8,206 nucleotides of DNA from an uncultured Eubacteriaceae bacterium (GTDB taxonomy: Bacteria > Bacillota > Clostridia > Lachnospirales > Lachnospiraceae), in contig CAMEUH010000103.1 in NCBI GenBank assembly GCA_945938055.1, positions 1 to 8,206 on the forward strand, in the 5' to 3' direction. Below, piece by piece: positions 6,044 to 8,206 of the stretch. The number at the start of each line of letters is the position of its first letter. The stretch's first letter is position 1. The position numbers and the translations under genes were made by a program. The notes below the pieces were generated by a model that searched no databases, was not told where the DNA came from, and saw only the letters and a program-made list of their open reading frames with translations.

Positions 6044-6056
6044 GAAAATTTGTTTG
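6043..6056. promoter_or_regulatory. Weak LexA-like box over the lexA -35
   Basis: GGAAAATTTGTTTG keeps one good half-site (GTTTG) and has two mismatches in the other. Its position over the lexA -35 hexamer is what makes it credible as an autoregulatory site. Confidence 0.35.
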
Positions 6057-6082
6057 CATTCTTTTAATAATTATGATATGAT
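6053..6082 (+). promoter_or_regulatory. lexA promoter
   Basis: TTTGCA (6053-6058) and TATGAT (6077-6082) are separated by 18 bp; a second TATGAT at 6072 is too close to be the -10. Each hexamer has moderate agreement with consensus. The leader to ATG 6145 would be about 55 nt. Confidence 0.5.
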
Positions 6083-6144
6083 GGGTTTAGAAAGAAAATC
6101 TGAAGGCATCCTTGCTTTCCGAAATGAAAAGGAGAATGTTGTTT

Positions 6145-6765
6145 ATGGCATATGGACGTATTACACCAAAACAGAGTGAAATATTGGAATACATAAAAAG
6201 TGAGATTCTGAATAAAGGATATCCGCCTGCAGTAAGGGACATCTGTGAAGCGGTTCATTTAAAATCCACTTCCTCCGTTCACTCGCATCTTGAGACACTG
6301 GAGAAAAACGGATATATTCGCAGAGACCCGAGTAAACCAAGAGCAATTGAAATTATTGATGATTCCTTTAATCTTGTAAGACGTGAAGTAGTCAATGTCC
6401 CTGTTGTTGGGCGTGTTGCTGCCGGGAATCCGTTACTGGCAGTTGAGAATATTACCAACTACTTCCCTATTCCGGCAGAGTTTCTTCCAAATGAAGAGAC
6501 CTTTATGCTGGTAGTGAAAGGTGACAGCATGGTTAACATGGGAATATATGAAGGAGATCAGATTATTGTAAAGAAACAAAGCACGGCAAATAATAATGAT
6601 GTGGTTGTAGCACTTGTAGATGATTCTGCCACGGTTAAGCGTTATTTTAAGGAGAATGGCCACTATCGTCTTCAGCCGGAAAATGATTTCATGGATCCGA
6701 TTATTGTGGATCATGTGGATATTTTAGGTAAAGTGATTGGTTTAATTCGCCTGAACATTTTTTAA
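6145..6765 (+). CDS. lexA: LexA, SOS-response repressor and self-cleaving protease
   Basis: A 206-residue LexA that represses DNA-damage genes and is inactivated by RecA-stimulated self-cleavage. The N-terminal winged helix-turn-helix (about 1-65) contains ITPKQSEILEYIK and the recognition-helix region STSSVHSHLETLEKNGYI. The cleavage site is A93-G94 in GRVAAGNPLLA. The peptidase S24 domain has serine S128 (KGDSM) and lysine K165 (ATVKRYF). Length is normal for the family and no key residue is missing. ATG 6145 gives the usual MxYGxIT start and has AAAGGAG (6128-6134) 10 nt upstream; the frame extends to a TTG at 6112, but without support. Its own promoter region holds LexA-type boxes, consistent with autoregulation, and it diverges from the YneA-like gene. 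Confidence 0.97.
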   Translation: MAYGRITPKQSEILEYIKSEILNKGYPPAVRDICEAVHLKSTSSVHSHLETLEKNGYIRRDPSKPRAIEIIDDSFNLVRREVVNVPVVGRVAAGNPLLAVENITNYFPIPAEFLPNEETFMLVVKGDSMVNMGIYEGDQIIVKKQSTANNNDVVVALVDDSATVKRYFKENGHYRLQPENDFMDPIIVDHVDILGKVIGLIRLNIF

Positions 6766-6838
6766 AAAATTCATTGGAATCCCTGCCAGAAATAATAGTC
6801 CTGTGCAGGGATTCACAAAAAATATCCAATCGTTTTTT
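6764..6838. terminator. Bidirectional terminator between lexA and the hydrolase gene
   Basis: A perfect 10-bp stem, GAATCCCTGC (6777-6786) / GCAGGGATTC (6805-6814), has an 18-nt loop. Outer arms ATTGGA (6774-6779, overlapping the inner stem by three bases) and TCCAAT (6825-6830) offer a longer alternative. On the plus strand the outer stem is followed by CGTTTTTT (6831-6838). On the minus strand the inner stem is followed by AATTTTTTAA. It thus serves both convergent genes, and its A-run begins inside the lexA stop codon. Confidence 0.8.
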
Positions 6839-6861
6839 CAATCCTAAGAATTTTACTTCTC

Positions 6862-7608
6862 TCAATAGGACTCGATTGTACTGAGAACTTTGTCTGTGTA
6901 TTTCTTAGCATAATTTATGGAATACTCTCCATGATACATGTTATCTTGTATTTCCAAAATACTATCCGGAATCAGTTCGTTTAATTTTTTTGCGGAACAA
7001 AGTATTTTTCGCTGCTCTTTCTGCCCTGCAAAAAGAAAAACCTTTGCGCTTGTGTTACAAATGGCGGGTTTTAATCGATAACATGAATTTGCCTTTAGAA
7101 AAGAAATCATATTTTCTTTTGTAATCTTGCATGTATCCCTATAATAGTCATCAAATAATTCTTTTTTTAGCTTCAGCGATTGGAATTGCAGTTTAGAAAA
7201 CCATTTTTGCTTTATTAATCCATAACTTAAGTTTAACATCGGTGTAACCAGATAATGTGTTATCTTCATTGGAATGATTAACGCACTTTCAATCATGGCA
7301 ATTTTACAGATATCGTGTCGTTGTGAGAGCATTTCCACTAAGATTTGTGCTCCTAAGGAAAGTCCGCCAATAAGCAGTACAGAACCGCCGTAGTTTTCAT
7401 CAATATATTGTATGACCTCTGATGCGCTTTTCTCAATACTGATAAAGTCCTTGTCACTTTCGGCATGACCGTCCAGAATTGGAAGGATTACATGATAATC
7501 CTTCTGTAACAGTTCGGCTTCCTCCCTATAATTCCACCATGATAATCCTCCACCATGTAAAAGAAGGATAACATTGCGATTCTCTTTTCCGTATTCAATC
7601 ACGTTCAT
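6862..7608 (-). CDS. Alpha/beta-hydrolase fold protein, substrate unknown
   Basis: A 248-residue cytoplasmic alpha/beta hydrolase with no signal peptide. The oxyanion region is HGGG (18-21). The nucleophile elbow is GLSLG, with S84. The likely catalytic histidine is H226 (MYHGEYS). The acid is less clear: the strand ending FAGQKE (193-198) has E198 where aspartate is more usual. The lid region (about 112-175) is rich in lysine and aromatic residues. The start ATG 7608 lies one base after the motA stop, and its AGGAG site (complement of 7618-7622) is within the last codons of motA, so translation is probably coupled. No separate promoter is visible. Fold assignment is firm; esterase, lipase or thioesterase activity cannot be decided. 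Confidence 0.85.
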   Translation of the reverse strand: MNVIEYGKENRNVILLLHGGGLSWWNYREEAELLQKDYHVILPILDGHAESDKDFISIEKSASEVIQYIDENYGGSVLLIGGLSLGAQILVEMLSQRHDICKIAMIESALIIPMKITHYLVTPMLNLSYGLIKQKWFSKLQFQSLKLKKELFDDYYRDTCKITKENMISFLKANSCYRLKPAICNTSAKVFLFAGQKEQRKILCSAKKLNELIPDSILEIQDNMYHGEYSINYAKKYTDKVLSTIESY

Positions 7609-7609
7609 T

Positions 7610-8206
7610 TCATTTTTCTCCTATTGTTTTGTTTTCTAGAAAAGCATCTGTTTTTTCCTTAATCAGCTGCGGATTCTCTCCTGCCTGTATGGATAAGATT
7701 CCTTCAATGATTAATTCCATGATTTTCGTTTCCTGATTCCGCCTCTTTTCCAGCTTTCGTGAAATGGGAATGCAAACCCAGTTTGCCATGACCGAACCAT
7801 AAAGTGTGGTAATTAATGCAAGAGACATTCCAGAACCGATTGCTGCAGTATCTGCCCCGATGGAGAGCATCATGTTAATCAGACCAAGAAGTGTTCCTAC
7901 CATACCCCACGCAGGTGCGTATGCGCCTAAATCACGCCAGAAAGATATGAGCTGATTCTTTTGTTCTTCCCGTTGTATCATTTCTATTTCAAGAATATTC
8001 TTAACCAGCTCCTGTTCTGTTCCATCCACGATTAAGCGTATGCCCTTTTTTAAGAAATCGTTTTCCAGATGTTCCAGGTTCTCTTCAAGGGCAAGAAGTC
8101 CCTCTTTTCTTGCAGTCTGTGACAGATTAAGAATCTGCTCCATCATTTCAGAAAGATTCTCACGATTTTTTGAAAAAGCCGTAAGGAAGCTTTTTAGTCC
8201 ATTTTT
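7610..8206 (-). CDS. motA: Flagellar motor stator protein MotA, C-terminal part (5' end outside window)
   Basis: The proton- or sodium-channel subunit of the flagellar stator, which with MotB converts ion flow to torque. About 198 residues are visible. The frame is open to the right edge, so the ATG at 8146 is internal. Hallmarks are ARKEGLLALEE and FLKKGIRLIVDGTEQELV in the cytoplasmic torque loop. The third membrane span PAWGMVGTLLGLINMM includes the conserved proline. The fourth span is in SLALITTLYGSVMANWVCIPI, followed by a charged tail. The DGTEQELV loop distinguishes it from ExbB/TolQ relatives. Usually motB follows directly, but here a hydrolase gene starts one base after the stop. 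Confidence 0.92.
   Translation of the reverse strand, partial: KNGLKSFLTAFSKNRENLSEMMEQILNLSQTARKEGLLALEENLEHLENDFLKKGIRLIVDGTEQELVKNILEIEMIQREEQKNQLISFWRDLGAYAPAWGMVGTLLGLINMMLSIGADTAAIGSGMSLALITTLYGSVMANWVCIPISRKLEKRRNQETKIMELIIEGILSIQAGENPQLIKEKTDAFLENKTIGEK

Noticed and set aside
5828..6067. 79-residue plus-strand frame across the LysM start and intergenic region
   Set aside because: Overlaps the regulatory region and the opposite-strand gene, with no domain or ribosome binding site.
1..8206. CRISPR array, insertion sequence, prophage or tRNA gene
   Set aside because: No regularly spaced repeats, transposase, phage structural gene or cloverleaf was seen; the recombinase has no integrative element around it.

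Overview
The window looks like about 8.2 kb of chromosome from a low-GC, Gram-positive, probably motile anaerobe of the class Clostridia, most likely a Lachnospiraceae-type gut bacterium. This is inferred from AT-rich DNA, strong GGAGG-type ribosome binding sites, Firmicutes-style LexA boxes and the protein families present. There is no rRNA, tRNA, IS element or CRISPR array to fix the taxonomy.

Layout, left to right. (1) The 3' part of a CstA-type carbon-starvation transporter gene (+), open at the left edge, ends at an intrinsic terminator (1354-1417). (2) A cytidylate-kinase-like gene (+) has its own extended -10 promoter. It is followed by an unlisted 45-residue single-span membrane protein (2214-2351, +). 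(3) A tyrosine recombinase gene (-) has a full catalytic set, and its length and linker recall single-recombinase XerS proteins. A compact 116-bp region upstream holds three separate dyads, one of which is a candidate recombination site. (4) A DEAD-box RNA helicase gene (-) and a ttcA-like tRNA thiolation gene (+) diverge from a control region centred on a perfect 19-bp palindrome (4742-4760). (5) An SOS module: lexA (+) diverges from a small membrane-anchored LysM protein (-), the same arrangement as lexA/yneA in Bacillus. The region between them holds two clear and two weaker LexA-type boxes lying on both promoters. (6) After a bidirectional terminator (6764-6838), two minus-strand genes enter from the right edge. 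A flagellar stator motA (5' end outside the window) is followed one base after its stop by an alpha/beta-hydrolase gene, where motB would normally sit.

How the genes fit together. Three themes are DNA damage response and division control (lexA plus YneA-like protein, perhaps with Xer chromosome resolution nearby), RNA metabolism (helicase, TtcA) and motility (MotA). The SOS pair is the only set whose joint regulation can be read directly from the DNA. The two observations most worth follow-up are the dyad cluster beside the XerS-like recombinase and the 19-bp palindrome between the helicase and ttcA. No clearly new multi-gene system is visible.
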